This document shows positions 1-14,400 of a stretch of DNA of 64,000 nucleotides, piece after piece; the first letter of the stretch is position 1; every line of letters begins with the position of its first letter. The stretch lies in the NCBI GenBank assembly GCA_032821775.1, contig JAVLRN010000005.1, positions 2,418,001-2,482,000 on the forward strand, given 5' to 3'. Position numbers and translations under genes: made by a program. The notes beneath the pieces were generated by a model that worked only from the letters and a program-made list of their open reading frames with translations, had not been told where the DNA came from and did no database searches. This DNA comes from Sanguinoderma infundibulare (lineage: Eukaryota; Basidiomycota; Agaricomycetes; Polyporales; Polyporaceae).

Positions 1-1049
1 GATGCGGAGCGGCTCGCCATGCAGGGACCCATCCTCGAGCTTAAGCGACGTCGCGAACGTGCTGTTCTTCCTCAGCTCGTGCAGGGGCGTGTGCTCGGGC
101 AGGATGTTGTAGAGGAGCGCGTACTTGATGAACTGCTTGATCTTGTCCTCATCGGGCTTGCGGGCGCTGTTGGTGTTCAGGTAGCCTTCGGCGATGGCGA
201 GCACATCCCCAAGGTCGCTTTCGGTCTGGAAGAGGTCCTCCAGCTCGACGTCTTCATCCTTGCCGGGGTAACGAGGAGGCTTCGGGAAGCCAGAGTCGGG
301 GAGGGCGAAGAACGTGACGCTGCGGATGAGGAGTAAGTTACGCTCGTTTTGCGTGATGTCCAAGACCGCACTGGTGCTCACCTCTGCGAGGAATCGTTGA
401 GATAGTTCGTGACGTCCTCGGTATAGTTCACGAGCTTAAAGAGACGTGAGAACCTAGACTTATGTGGTTAGTCACGAGGGCATGCAACTTGGGCGGGGAT
501 CGCGCAGTACCTGGGATGACTCTCCAAGAACTGGTAGATGGTCTTGTCCTTCGTGTCGGGACCAGGCTTTGGGAAATGCGGAGGATGAGGGAAGTGGTGC
601 GGTTCTTTGGGAGGGCTAGGCGGCCTAGGATGACCGGGAGGCCCAGGAGCCCCGGGAGGAGGGTGCGGAGGCCCTGGGTGCTGGGGCGGCTGCGGTGGCC
701 ACTGAGGGGGTTTAGGGCCCTTGTGCGGCGGCTCAGGCCAGTGCTCGTGGTCACCACCCGGGAAGTGAATGGGCTTCTGGTCCTCCGGATAGCGAGGTTG
801 CGTGTCCAAGATCTGTTGGTCACCCTCATGGGTCCACTCCCAAGCATTGTCGAAGTCCGCAACCGCGCCGTGTTGTACATGGTAAGAACGATGGTCGGAG
901 TTGATCAGTTCGGTGTCCTCCACGTCCCAGGGCCTGCCCAGGACATGCCCGGGGCGGGCAGAGACGAGGAGTCCACCGTACACCACCGCGAGGATGGTGT
1001 GCAGGAGCAGCATGGTGGAACAAGGTTGGAAGAAGGCTCGGGGTCTCAT
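1..1049 (-). CDS. Secreted FAS1 (fasciclin) domain protein with proline-rich linker, 3' end outside window
   Basis: The protein begins with a hydrophobic signal peptide (MLLLHTILAVVYGG; either the ATG at 1049 or the one at 1013 could be used). A 100-residue extracellular region follows that is extremely rich in Pro, His and Gly (about 1000 down to 560). A FAS1 domain starts at KTIYQFLESHP. Two introns lie near 500-450 and 430-370. After them the reading continues with FSRLFKLVNYTEDV, VTFFALPDSGFP and an ALLYNILPEHTPLHEL motif, the classic FAS1 core. The gene runs off the left edge, so the C-terminus and any GPI or membrane anchor are unknown. FAS1 domains mediate adhesion or cell-wall interactions in fungi; the specific role here is inference. 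The long PPHP-type linker probably acts as a wall-spanning spacer. Confidence 0.8.
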
Positions 1050-1432
1050 CCGGGGGACTTTATGTAGTCATGGATTGCGCGCGGTTGACAATTCCGCTAT
1101 GACGCCGTTGTGATCATTCCCGCGCAGGAGGATTGCGCAGACCGCAGCCAAGGCACGCTGTTTGCAATGGGCATCCGACAATCGGGATGGCACAATCTAC
1201 AATCCGCAGCAGGTTCGGAGCGCTTATTACCATCACCTACATCATCGGTTCCAGTTGCGATCGGTTCCTTGCCCTCCAACACTCATCCTGAAAGTCCAGC
1301 AACGGGAGAAGAGCTTGGAATGTTCACCGGGTCGAAAGTCAATATGTCTGCGATTGAATGAAAGGAAATTATGAACGGCAATGGCGACATACAGAGCTTG
1401 AAATCGTGGTCGATATGGGTATAGCGTCCAGC
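1050..1432. other. Intergenic region between FAS1 gene and VMA1
   Basis: This 383 bp holds the promoter side of the leftward FAS1 gene and the 3' flank of leftward VMA1. Short frames cross it on both strands, but none has recognisable protein content. I see no repeat or RNA gene. Confidence 0.6.
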
Positions 1433-3845
1433 CTACTCTACCAGCTGACGGAACTTCTCCTGGATCTCGTTGTACACCGCGTCCATCTTCTGCTTGATAG
1501 GCTCCTTCCCTTGTGATGGCGACTGTCGAGTATACCGGCGTATTTTCCGCCCAATCAGCACGCAATAAACTAGATACCAAAACAATGCAGATGCAGAAAC
1601 GCGCACCTCGAACTTCATCTGCGAGAGCTTGAACATGACGTCCGACGCGGACTCGCGGATCTTCGCGAACGTGACATCGCCGCCGGCGACAGCCTTCTGC
1701 GCCGCGTCGTGGAAGGCGACAAAGTTGCGGAGCATCGCGCTCGTCTTGTAGAACGGGCAGAAGCGGTCGTATTCGGACATGCCGTTCTGCTGCAGGAAGT
1801 CGTCCTTGAGCATCCGCGCGACCTCGAGCGTGATCTTGTCGTTCTCGCCGAGCGCCGACTTGCCGACGAGCTGCACGATCTCGGCAAGATCCTCCTCCTT
1901 CTGCAAAATTTCCTTTGTCTTCGTGCGCAGTTCGACGAAGCCGGGCTCGGTTGTCTCGTAGTGCTGTTCCAGGACCTTGGTGTACTTGGAGTACGAGAGG
2001 GACCAGTTGACGGACGGGAAGTGCTTCCGTTGCGCTAGCTTCTTGTCGAGACCCCAGAACACCTGCACGATACCGAGGGTGGCGGCAGTGACAGGGTCCG
2101 AGAAGTCACCACCGGGAGGTGACACGCTGGATTGGTCGTGAGCAGAACACAGGCAAATACTTCTTTTACTGTACTTACGCGCCGACGATGGAGACGGTAC
2201 CCTGGCGGACAGGGTTACCCAAGCAAGTAACCTTACCCGCACGCTCATAGAAGCTGGCCAACTTGGTACTCAGGTAAGCAGGATAACCGGAATCGGCAGG
2301 CATCTCGGCAAGACGACCGGAGATTTCACGCAAAGCCTCGGCCCAACGAGACGTAGAGTCGGCCATCATAGAGACGTTGGTGCCCTGGTCACGGAAATAC
2401 TCCGCGAGGGTGATGCCAGTATAAATGGACGCCTCACGCGCAGCCACGGGCATGTTCGAGGTGTTGGCGACGAGAGTTGTTCGCTTCATGATGGGCTCTT
2501 GACGATCACCGACCTCCATACTAAGTTCGGGGAACTAGATACTGTGGTGTCAGCGGGTATCCATCAGTGCGTCTGGGATCATACTCACATCCATAAGTAC
2601 TTCAGCCATCTGAAGGCATATCGTGAGCAGGCATATCGATACCGACAATGGTTCACGTACCTCATTACCGCGCTCTCCGCAACCGACGTAGATGATGATA
2701 TCACTGTTCGAGTACTTGGACAATGCTTGCGAAATAACGGTTTTGCCACAGCCGAATGCACCAGGAATAGCAGTCGTTCCGCCTTGCACGCAACTAGAAC
2801 CTGAGTCAGACCGAAAAGCGTTTAAACCAACGTATGGACCTACGGGAAGAGAGCGTCAAGAATACGTTGGCCAGTGAGCAGGGGGTAATCTGCCGTGTGC
2901 TTCTCCGTCACTGGACGGGGTGCACGGACAGGCCACACTTGCATCATGGTGTGCTTCGTGGTCTGGCCATTGAACTCGGTCTCCAGAACGACGTCCTGAC
3001 ATATAGCGGAGTTGAAGAATTATTTCGCGATTGGACAAGAAGGAAAGGCTTACGTCGACAGCATAGCTGCCCTTGTCGGCAATGTAGGTGATTGTACCCA
3101 GACCGCGAGGACCGAGCATGATCTTGTGGTTGTCAACGAGGGAGTTCTCGAAGACGCGCCCGAAGATGTCACCTCCAGATATGTGGTCGCCGACCTGGAG
3201 AAGTAGGTGATAACGAGGAACTGAATGGGAGCGGGGTGTGGCGTACCTTGTAGTTGACGGGGCTGAAATCCCACTTCAAGTATCGGTCGAGGGCATCGGT
3301 GTTGATACCACGGGGGATGTAGATTGATTTGGAAAGTTCTTGGATAGACTGGACGAGTGCCGTTAATGCGCCATCGGAGGCATCTTGAATGGGAAACCTA
3401 CTCGCAGCGGCCGTTGAATACCATCGACAATGTTACTCATCAGGCCTGCGAATGTCCTCAGCGGAATGTCCCACGAAAGTGCCCCTTATGGACGTACCGG
3501 GGCCGAGCTCGACACTGAGAGGCTTCCCTGTCCGGAGGACGGGGTCACCGACGGTAACTCCGGACGTCTCCTCGTATACTTGTATTGTAGCCTTGTCCGC
3601 GTCGATTCGAATGACCTCTGAGCACCCAGTTGGTGAGAGTTGCTTCCGCGTGATGCCACGCGCAACGCACCTCCGACGAGCTCATCATGACCAACACGGA
3701 CGAGTTCGTACATGGCCGAGCCGGTCATGTTCTCCGCAACGACGACGGGGCCAGAGACACCAAAGACCTGGCCGAAGCGCGACTCGCGATCCTCATCTCT
3801 GATCTTCTGAAGGTTTTGCTTCGCGTTTGGGAGGGCGCCGGCCAT
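1433..3845 (-). CDS. VMA1: V-type proton ATPase catalytic subunit A
   Basis: This is the catalytic subunit of the cytosolic V1 sector, which hydrolyses ATP to acidify vacuoles and endosomes. I chose the start at 3845 ([13 protein letters not shown]) because it matches the family N-terminus; an in-frame ATG at 3875 is less likely. Exons separated by short introns give the beta-barrel part ([37 protein letters not shown]), the Walker A motif [24 protein letters not shown], the [18 protein letters not shown] segment and the C-terminal helical part ending EKFRQLVE. The site where yeast VMA1 carries the VDE intein (before CGERGNE) is uninterrupted. The gene is divergent from RPT1 across about 260 bp. 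The reading frame looks intact in every exon I traced. Confidence 0.95.
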
Positions 3846-4108
3846 GATGTGGAGGTAGGAGGGGTCGATGGGCAAGGCGCAGGGGACTCTGCACTTGGAC
3901 GGGCGGAGGCAGGGCCGACTGACGACAGTCCTCTCTTTCTGGCAACACTCCGGGAGCTGCCATCAGAGTCTGCCGTCCCCAAATCGGGAACCGAGGTGTA
4001 TCCAGCGCCTACGCGTGGACTGACGCGTCCTCCGGTCGCCTGCGCTCGCTTCTGACAAAGTATCCCTCAGCTCATCTCTATTCCCTACCGCCACTACGCT
4101 ACCGCACA

Positions 4109-6004
<1,896 letters not shown>

Positions 6005-6240
6005 ACCAGTAGCAGTAGTATGAGTATTATTACGCATGTCATATTTTCTTTCGTTATGCTATCGGACGTTACGGCTTCATGATTCTTGGGGAAGTCGAGC
6101 ATCGTGCATGCGCCCCGGTCAAGCTCCGCTTCACACGGCGGGGCGCGCGTGTGGCGCGTCGGGTCGCGCCTCCAAGCTCCGTCCACGATACTCCAAGTTG
6201 ACCCATATGACATGAACCTACGGTCTCACCTCTGGCCGTC

Positions 6241-6248
6241 TATATAAT
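6241..6248 (+). promoter_or_regulatory. TATA box of the mitochondrial kinase gene
   Basis: TATATAAT lies 39-46 bp upstream of the start codon at 6287 and is followed by a pyrimidine-rich stretch (ctccttttctcgtcttc). The position suits a short-leader TATA promoter. The assignment comes from sequence only. Confidence 0.5.
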
Positions 6249-6286
6249 CTCCTTTTCTCGTCTTCGCCACCTTCACGAAGCCCGAG

Positions 6287-7939
6287 ATGAGAGGCCTTGC
6301 ATTGACAGCCCAGGCCGCTATGTTACGCAGCCCGGCGATGCGGCACGCTCCTGCTGCTTTGACTCGCGCAAGATCATGCTACCACTCCACCCCAAACCGA
6401 AGTAACCTCTTATTGCGCCCAGAGCAGTCCACCGACAGTCGAGTCTCCCCCGCTGAGCTCTCGGCCCTTATCGAGCAGCATGCGAAGCAGCCACCACGAC
6501 CCCTCACGCTCTCGAAACTCCTCTCCTTCGCCCGGCCTCTCACCCCAGATTCCGTGCTGCAGTCGGTCGGGTACGTGCTGAGCGATATCCCGCGGATGCT
6601 CGCGCTGCGTGCGCGCGCACTCGAGGCCCTCCCGTTCATCGTCGGCATGAACCCGTACATCGCGCGGACGCTGGAGTCGCACCGGCAGGCGTTCCAGTTC
6701 CTCGTCACCCACCCGCCCGTGCGGACGCTCGAAGAGAACGCGGTGCTGATCGAGAACTTGGCGGACCTCGTCAGGAGCCATGCGGACGACATCCCGGCCA
6801 TGGCCAAGGGGTGAGTGACCCTGTTCTTTCTGCAGAGGGCGAACATTGAATATTGAATGATGGGCGATGGCTGGGGCGGTGGTGGCGGGGGCGGCGGGGA
6901 CAGGTTCCAGGAATGCGCGCGGTACTTGACTCCGGAGCAGATCAGCGAGTTCTTGGACAGCACCATACGGAATCGTATCGCGGTCCGGCTCATCGCGGAA
7001 CAACACATCGCAATTTCGAGGGACCTCGCGCAAGGGGACGGGACGAGCAGCCACCAGGGTGTCGTGGACCTCGCGTGCTCGCCAAAGGAGCTCATCGGTG
7101 TGTGTGGCTCGTTCGTGAAGGATCTGTGCGAGGCGACGCTCGGCGCGAGCCCGCAAATCGTCATCGACGGGGATGCAGACGCGACGTTTGCGTAAGTGCC
7201 ATCCGTTTCTCTCTAGGCAACACCACGTTCTCATTGCGTCCCTTCACAGCTATGTGCCCGTGCACCTCGAGTACATCCTGACCGAGATCCTGAAGAATTC
7301 CTTCCGCGCGAGCGTAGAATGGCACCACCGCCACCACTCCTACTCCTCCCCCAAGCCCATCCCTCCCGTCGTAATCACCATTTCCTCCCAACCCTGCCCC
7401 GACAGCCCCCCGTCCGTGCCCGTGGACCCCCCGGCAGCCTTGCCAGTATCCTCCCTCCGCGACGAGCGGCCCTCGCGCTTCCTCTTCCTCCGCGTCCGCG
7501 ACCAGGGCGGCGGCGTGCCCCCCGCCAACATGTCCCGCATCTTCTCGTACTCGTTCACGACCGCCGGCCGCGGCGCCGAGGGCGAGGGTCTGCACTGGGA
7601 CGACGAGGGAATGGGCGGCGGCCCGTACGCCGCGCAGCACGTGAGTGGCGGAGGTGCTGTCGACGGTGGGGCGGGCGGCGAGAGCCTGTTCTCCGAGATG
7701 ACGGGACGAGGCGTGCAAATGGGCATGGGCACGATCGCCGGACTGGGGTACGGACTGCCGATGAGCAGGCTCTATGCGAGGTACTTCGGGGGGTCGCTCG
7801 ACTTCAAGGCGCTCGACGGCTGGGGTGCGTTTCTCGTTGGCATTCCTTCCTTCTATTCCTCATGCTAACCATCTCAGCAGGTAGCGACGTTTATATCAAA
7901 CTTCGTTGCCTTGATGATGGAGGAGATGTCGAAATTTAG
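6287..7939 (+). CDS. Mitochondrial PDK/BCKDK-family protein kinase
   Basis: Four exons close in frame (6287-6810, 6904-7191, 7250-7824, 7881-7939), giving 481 aa. The family phosphorylates the E1 subunit of pyruvate dehydrogenase or branched-chain ketoacid dehydrogenase in the mitochondrial matrix. The N-terminus is a basic, Ser/Arg-rich presequence. The helical B-domain follows, with RLIAEQHIAIS carrying the conserved His. The GHKL ATPase core has the N-box ILTEILKNSFRA, the G1 box VRDQGGGVP and the G2 region GYGLPMSRLYARYFGG. Insertions are unusually large: a Pro/Ser-rich loop after the N-box and a Gly-rich ATP lid of about 60 residues. Sequence alone does not separate PDK from BCKDK; yeast Pkp1/Pkp2 are the nearest functional counterparts I can name. 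Confidence 0.88.
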
Positions 7940-8469
7940 TCTAATTATCCAAGTAATTGTACAACACATCAAGTGGACATTAATCATAGGGACAGGGCCA
8001 CCAAGTGGCCGCGAGTTTTTTAGACCGAGCTTGAAGTTGGGGAAAGACGCGTAACAATGCAGCGTAAGTCGTGAATGCTAATGTTCTAAACGGAGCGACG
8101 CTTGCTCTGAAGTAACAGCCCGCCCGAAAGTGCATGAGAAATGATGCGCGACAATGAGTACCGCAAAGTGCGGCCGTATATTATTATTGCGAGGATGGGG
8201 GTTTGCAGGATCGTGGAAATGTTGAGGTACGGACAGGCCCGAAGACAATAACAACAACGCTCGGCTTGCGGATGCAATGGAATGGGATGATGGAGTGGGA
8301 GATGCGTCGAGAATAAAGTACAAGGAACCGAATGGGTATTGAATAGCAAAGGGACCAACTAGAACGGACCAGCTCGAAATTCGTCAGCATAGTGTAGATA
8401 TCGTGGGTAGTCTGCAGGGATGCAATTAGGGTAGCACGAGTCCATATGAAGGTATCCCGGTCGTAGAGG
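7940..8469. other. Convergent intergenic region
   Basis: This 530 bp separates the 3' ends of the mitochondrial kinase (+) and the Pom1-like kinase (-) and presumably holds both 3' UTRs. The frames here show no coding character, and I see no repeat or RNA gene. Confidence 0.6.
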
Positions 8470-11400
8470 TCATCTTGTGGTCTGCAAGCGATCGTGTCAA
8501 CCACCTTGATCGATTAGAAGAGGTTGTGACGAACTCACCATGGTACGGCTGGAGTGGTATGAAGACAACGATTGCGCTTGAGACGATCTATATGACCTCG
8601 AAGCTGAGCCCAGAGTGTTGTGCATGCTTGTCGACCCACTGGGAGTGCTCGGCACGGCCAATGTGCGGGCACTACGTGCCGTGAGCGGTGTCGGTGCACT
8701 GATAAGAGACTTCTTCGGGGTCTCTGTGACCTTCGTGCTCCGGCTTCCCAGGTTCGACGAAGCCGACTGCAGCAGTGACTTGGCGGTGCTACTAGGGGTC
8801 GGTGCCGGGACCTTTGACCGGCGACCACCAGTGATGTACGGGTGCCGCAGGGCCGCCTGGGGCTTCAACCGTCGTTCAGGATCCCACATCAGGCACTTCG
8901 AGATGAAGTCGACAAAGAGGTCGTCCGACGGGTTCTTCAGCGCCTGCGCCAACGTTTTGGTACCAGGACGTCGCCTCTTGCCCTTCGAGTTCACAACAGG
9001 TCGGGGGGCACCCGTCGTGTCTGAGGTAACTGTAAGTCAAAACTCCGCAAGCATTAGTAAAGGATCACGTACCGAAGAAGAGCCTCTTGCGCGAGCTGCG
9101 ATTGATGAAGTCCTTATCGGGAACGCCGAGTACTTCCATGATGCATGCAAGCTGTTCTTGCTCGTTCTCGCCAGGGAAGATCGGGAAGCCAGTGTACAGC
9201 TCAGCCATGATGCAGCCCAGACTCCACATATCGATGGCCATGTGGTAGTTCATGCCAAGGATAACCTCCGGTGACCGGTAAAAACGACTCTGAATGTATG
9301 TGTAGACTGCCGTAATGTGAGCATGGGGTCTTGAGAATGGAGCAAGAGCGGAGGACTCACTTTTCTCGTGTTCGAAACAGCTGCTACCGAAGTCGATGAC
9401 CTTGATGGCACTCTTCGCAGGGTGACGGAGAAGGACGTTCTAGACATAACGTCAGTAACTGAGAGCTTAGACATGTGGAGAGCTGCGCACTTCTGGCTTG
9501 AGGTCGCAGTGGACGATCCGATGGTGCCGCATGAGTGCCAAAGACTGCAACATCTGGCTTGTGAAACGACGAATAAGGCCCGTAGTAAAACCGTGGAAGT
9601 TGTTCGCCTTGATCAGCTCGTAGAGGTTGATACTGAGAAGCTCCATCGCAATACACAGGTGACCACGGAAGTAGAAGTGCTCGGTCATCTTGATGACGTG
9701 GTGTTTCTCCTCAGCGTCCTGGGGATGCGTCAGCGAGGAGGCTTATTGCACACGACACCAACACAACATACCCATTTCCGAAGGTTGTCGAGAATCTTGA
9801 TCTCGACCAAAGCTTGATGGTGGAAACGCTTCTTGTTCCGGATGATCTTGATGGCCACCGATTCACCAGTGCCATGGTCGCGACAATGGAGTACCTGTCC
9901 AAAGGAACCCTTACCCAAGGTGTCGATGATCTCATAACGATACGCTAAGTGGTCATGGTTGATGACTTGGTAGTCTCCTCGCTCGTCATCGTAGCCATAG
10001 TTGTTCGCCGAGTTGTCCAGTGTCGCCATCTTCTTCTCACTTCGTGCGCCCAAGTAGTACACGGACTCGTAGTCGAGGATCTCCTTGCACTCGTATTCGC
10101 ACAACCAGCGTGCCTGATCGCTCTTGAGGGCAGCTGTGGTGGAATGTTCGTAAGCATGAGAGCGAGAATCTCGTGATAAAGAAACCCGAACCTTGTGGGG
10201 ACAGTGCCGGAGCTGGTGCGATCGGCTCGGGGAAGCGAAGCATAGCGTCGAGATCCTCCTGCGTAGATCCGTTCTGCAGCTTCTTCGCCTGCTGCCTCTT
10301 GATGTACTGCATCATCTCCTCGTCACCCAACAGCTCCTCCTCGTCGACCGAGCTGGGCGCAGGCGACGGCGTTGAGATCGACTGCCGTCCAGTATGGGTG
10401 CTCATGGTCTGCTGAATGCTAGGGGTCGAAGACGAGTTGGATGATCTGGCAGTGGGGAGAGATACCTTGGGACTGAGGAGCTTGAGGCCCTTGGAAGGCG
10501 ACAGAGCTGAGAACCGATGTTGCGAATGAGCTGACTGTGGTTGGTCGTGCGCGCCAGAGGTGGTCGAAGCGACGGAGCTCGTGGATGCCTTGCGCAGGCC
10601 AAACGACAACGACTCCCGGTTCTTGCGCGGGATCGTCGAACCGTTTGCCATCGAGTTCGAAGCAGACACCTGGCGGGGCACGCGTGAAGATGAGGTCTGT
10701 GGAGAAGCACGGACAAAGTTACGTGCCGTCTTGGACGCAGAGACCTGCCCGTTTTCCAAGACGCCAAACTCGTTCATCGATTCGCTGCCTCCAGTTGGGG
10801 AGGCACCGCGAGACGATGCGAGGCCGCTCGACGATCCTATGATCATGCTCGCCCTGCGGCTCGTCCCGTTCCCCTTCAGCGTCGGGGAGTTGGCCGCCGA
10901 AGACCTGCTAGAGATCCGCGGAATCTTCGTCGGAGTATCCTTGGACAACACCGCCGAAACATTGAGCGACGACAGTGGGGGCCCTTCCTTCCCCTCGCGC
11001 ACAGCAGCTTGAGTGCTGCCAGCAACAGAGGGCGAGCCAGCGATGGTGGGAAGCTGATGCCTGCGCAATGACGTATCGGACTGCTTTTGCATTGAGCTAA
11101 CCGTCTGCGAAGTGGCGCGAGAAGAGCCTGCCTTGATGGAATTGGAGTTTGAGCTCAAAGAAGACTGTGAAGAAGACTTCAGATTAGCCACTCGCTGAGC
11201 AGTGGACGGAGGCAAAGCCGAAATCTGCATGGGTGGCAAAGCCACTGGCTCCGTCTTCTTAGGTGGTTGCTGGGCAGACGACAGCGTCTGCGATTGGAGC
11301 ACGGGTCACTTTAACGAGAACGGAGGAGCAGCGAATGCGAAAGACAACGTACCTTTCCTCGCTTTCGACCCATAAGCACGGAGATCCTGCTCTCGCTTCG

Positions 11401-14400
11401 GTCTTTGTCCTCCTTCTTTGGCTTCTCCCTATCAGAAGACGTTGCTGCGCCCTCGCGGCCGCTCTTCACGTCCTTCTCCTTGTCTGAGTGAAGACTACGC
11501 CTAGAGCTCGACTTGAGCAAGGAAGGCAATCCTAAACTCAACACCGAGGACTTCTTGCCCGATCCGGGGACAGTCGGGGAAGAGAGGTTGGAGTCCTTCG
11601 TGGGCGACATCGTGCTCGGAGCACGAAGGTGCGTAGCGGAAGCAGGTCCGGAGGAGAGCGTCGGCGACACAGAGGTGGGAGGAATGGTGGGGGGAGGAAC
11701 CTGCATCGACTGTGACGACGATCGCCTGAAAAAGGGGATGGAGGATGGGGTGAGGCGCTTTGCGGAGCGGTTCCGTCGCATAGACGACGACGGGCTGAGG
11801 GGCGCATTCTGGGGAACAGGCGGGACATTGGTGCTGGCGCTTGACGCGGTACCCGTCCGACTCGACACCGAGCGGTCAGGCGTCTTTGAGTTAGCGACAG
11901 CGAATTGTGCTCCACTTGACGGCGACAGCGCCGCGCGCCCAGATCCGACAGAAGACAAAGAGGCCAAAGAGGTTGCTGAGGCCATAGCATCTGCATTGAT
12001 AGGCGACCACCCTTCCGATGCCTTTGAGGTCGGCGACAAAGGCTTCTCTTTCGAAATTGACTTCCGGATCTGCTGGCCAAAGGACATAGCGCGTGGGCTG
12101 GTTACCGGCGACTTCGAGTTGGCGGCATCCTTCATCGAGGACGTAGATGGCGTAGACGATAGCTTTCTACCTAACGCGCTAGAGAAACTCCACTTCTTCG
12201 ATGGCGTCTTGTGCAAATTGGTGGGGGTCGTTGCCTTCGGCACCTGGAGCGAGCTATGTTTGGACGGGGTTGTTGGGATGGCGGGCACATCGAGAGTGGT
12301 CGGGAAAGTCACATCGTTGAAGGTCTCCCTCCTGGCCCGATCCGGGAGGGGAACGTCGCTGTGGTAATCAAACGTGGGCGGAAGGACACTCGGAGATGCA
12401 AGGGGAGACTTGTAGCTGGAGAGCTCCTTGGGCAAGGGCGGGACGGGTGGGACGTAGCCCTCCTCAGCAGAGTCAGCGGGAGCCACGAGAGATGCAGCAC
12501 GATCCCGTACAGTCGTGGGATCTGCGCTGTGGCCGATGGAGATATCGCTGCCTGCGCTGTTCCGCCTGGCCTTCCCAGAGGACTGCCTGCCGGAGGCGGC
12601 TGAAACAGAAGTATTGCTGGTGGCCACGGACAACGAGGCAGAATCGCGTGAACTTGTCGTGGGAGTGCTTGCATATGTACCCGATGAGGCTGAACCCCTC
12701 TTAGGCGTAAAACTCGAGCGAGCACTCGCAGTCCCCGTCTTCTTCACCGACCGGTCAGGTTGGGGAGAGTCATAGTGAACGTCATCGCCGCTGGTGGCGA
12801 CATGGTCGGCATCCACAGAAGGTTCGGTAGATGCAGGGACGAGGCCAGACGTAACTCGGTGAGCACCTTCTTTCCCCTTGTCCTTGCCGCTAAGCGAGGT
12901 GTGCACGCTGGTCCGCTTGCTGCTCCTACTGCCGCCGCCCTCAATCCCCTCCCATTGAGTCGTCGTCTTCGCAGGCGTTCCTGGACGACTAGAACTGCTG
13001 ACCCTGCTATGGCCCCCGATACTGGAACGAGCACGTGCCGTCTTACCAGAAAGACCGTCTAGCTTCCTCAGCGCCTCCAGCGTCGTCTGATCGTCCAAAT
13101 CGGACCAACCCTCTTGGGTGCCGCGAAGAAGCGAATGCGCAACGTTCGAAGCCAGAAGAGGTTGTGTATGGAGCGGAGATGAGGCGGAGCTGCTCGAGTT
13201 GCCGGTATGCTTCAAGAACTGTTGGATGGACGAGGATGACGGAGATGGCGGCAGGTGCGAGAAGTCGGAATTGTGCATTCGGCGAGCATGGTGCGTCTCG
13301 CCGTGGCTCGACGAAGAGGAACCTTGGCGAGAGTGCCGAACGCTGACAGATAGCGTGTCTCTCCGGCGATCCTTAGCCTTGTCCTTGGGTGTGGCTTGGG
13401 TTGGTATACCGACTCCCAAACTGCGATGTCTACGAACCTTGTCCTTGTCCTTCGCTGTGCTCGGGGTACCGTTGGGGGAAGCGAACTTGGAGACCAATAC
13501 ACCGTTATCCATCTCAAACTCCTCCGAGGTGCGTTTCCTGGGACGTTGGGGTGGTGTCGCAAAGGCGCTAGGCGGTGGTGCTGCCTCGGCAACAGAGGCA
13601 AGTGCCGCGTTCCCCGGGGCCTCAGAGTCGCTCTGAGAGCGAGATGACAGTTGGGGGAGAAGGGGTAGATCCGAAGGATGGGAATAGGGATGACGAGGAT
13701 AGAGGATCTCCTCGCCACCGCTTTCGTCCGCTATCGACCGTTGGCTACGCGACGAACGAATGACGGGCTTGACCTCCATGAGTTGCTGTACTGGAAGTTC
13801 AGATGGATGTCAAGAGACAGGCAAGAGTGCACGAACCTCAGTCTTGTCATCCTGTTCTCCGTCAACAGCCTCGATGGTCCATGGGCTGTCAGAGTCTCTG
13901 TCGTCCTCGGGCCTCTCGATCTCGACTATATCCTCCTCGTTGAGCTCATCTACACGGTCCTGTACCACGAATTCGTAGTCGTCGTTTCGGGAACCCCGCG
14001 CCCAGCGTGGGGTTGCAAGTTCTCCAACGCCGACGAGAGTGCGTCGGTCGATGGCGGCAGGGTCCCTTCCAGGGGTGACTGGTTCGTAAGAGCGCATCTC
14101 TGGGGTCCTAGGCAAGCTGGGTACACTAGGTACAGGAGGGACGGGAGGGATGGGCGAATCTGAAGGAGTGTGGACGCCGAAATAATACGGGTCCAGGGAA
14201 GACGTGGCCGAGGCGGAGCGAGGAAGGTCGGTCTCAGTGTCAGTGGACTGGTCTTCAGGAGCGAGGACTTGGAGGAGGGGCTGTGGTGGGACGGGGTGCT
14301 AGGTGAGCAGCGGGTTGGAAGGGCGAATAAAGGGCGAAAATGGGGGATAGTACCTTTCGGGAATCATTGGCAACATCTCGGTCGCATGGGACGTCAGCGT

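Noticed and set aside
11513..12367. 284-codon forward frame inside the Pom1-like gene
   Set aside because: It is antisense to a continuous 822-codon exon with clear joins at both ends. Its composition (Asp/Glu/Val-rich) is the mirror of Ser/Pro-rich codons on the other strand.
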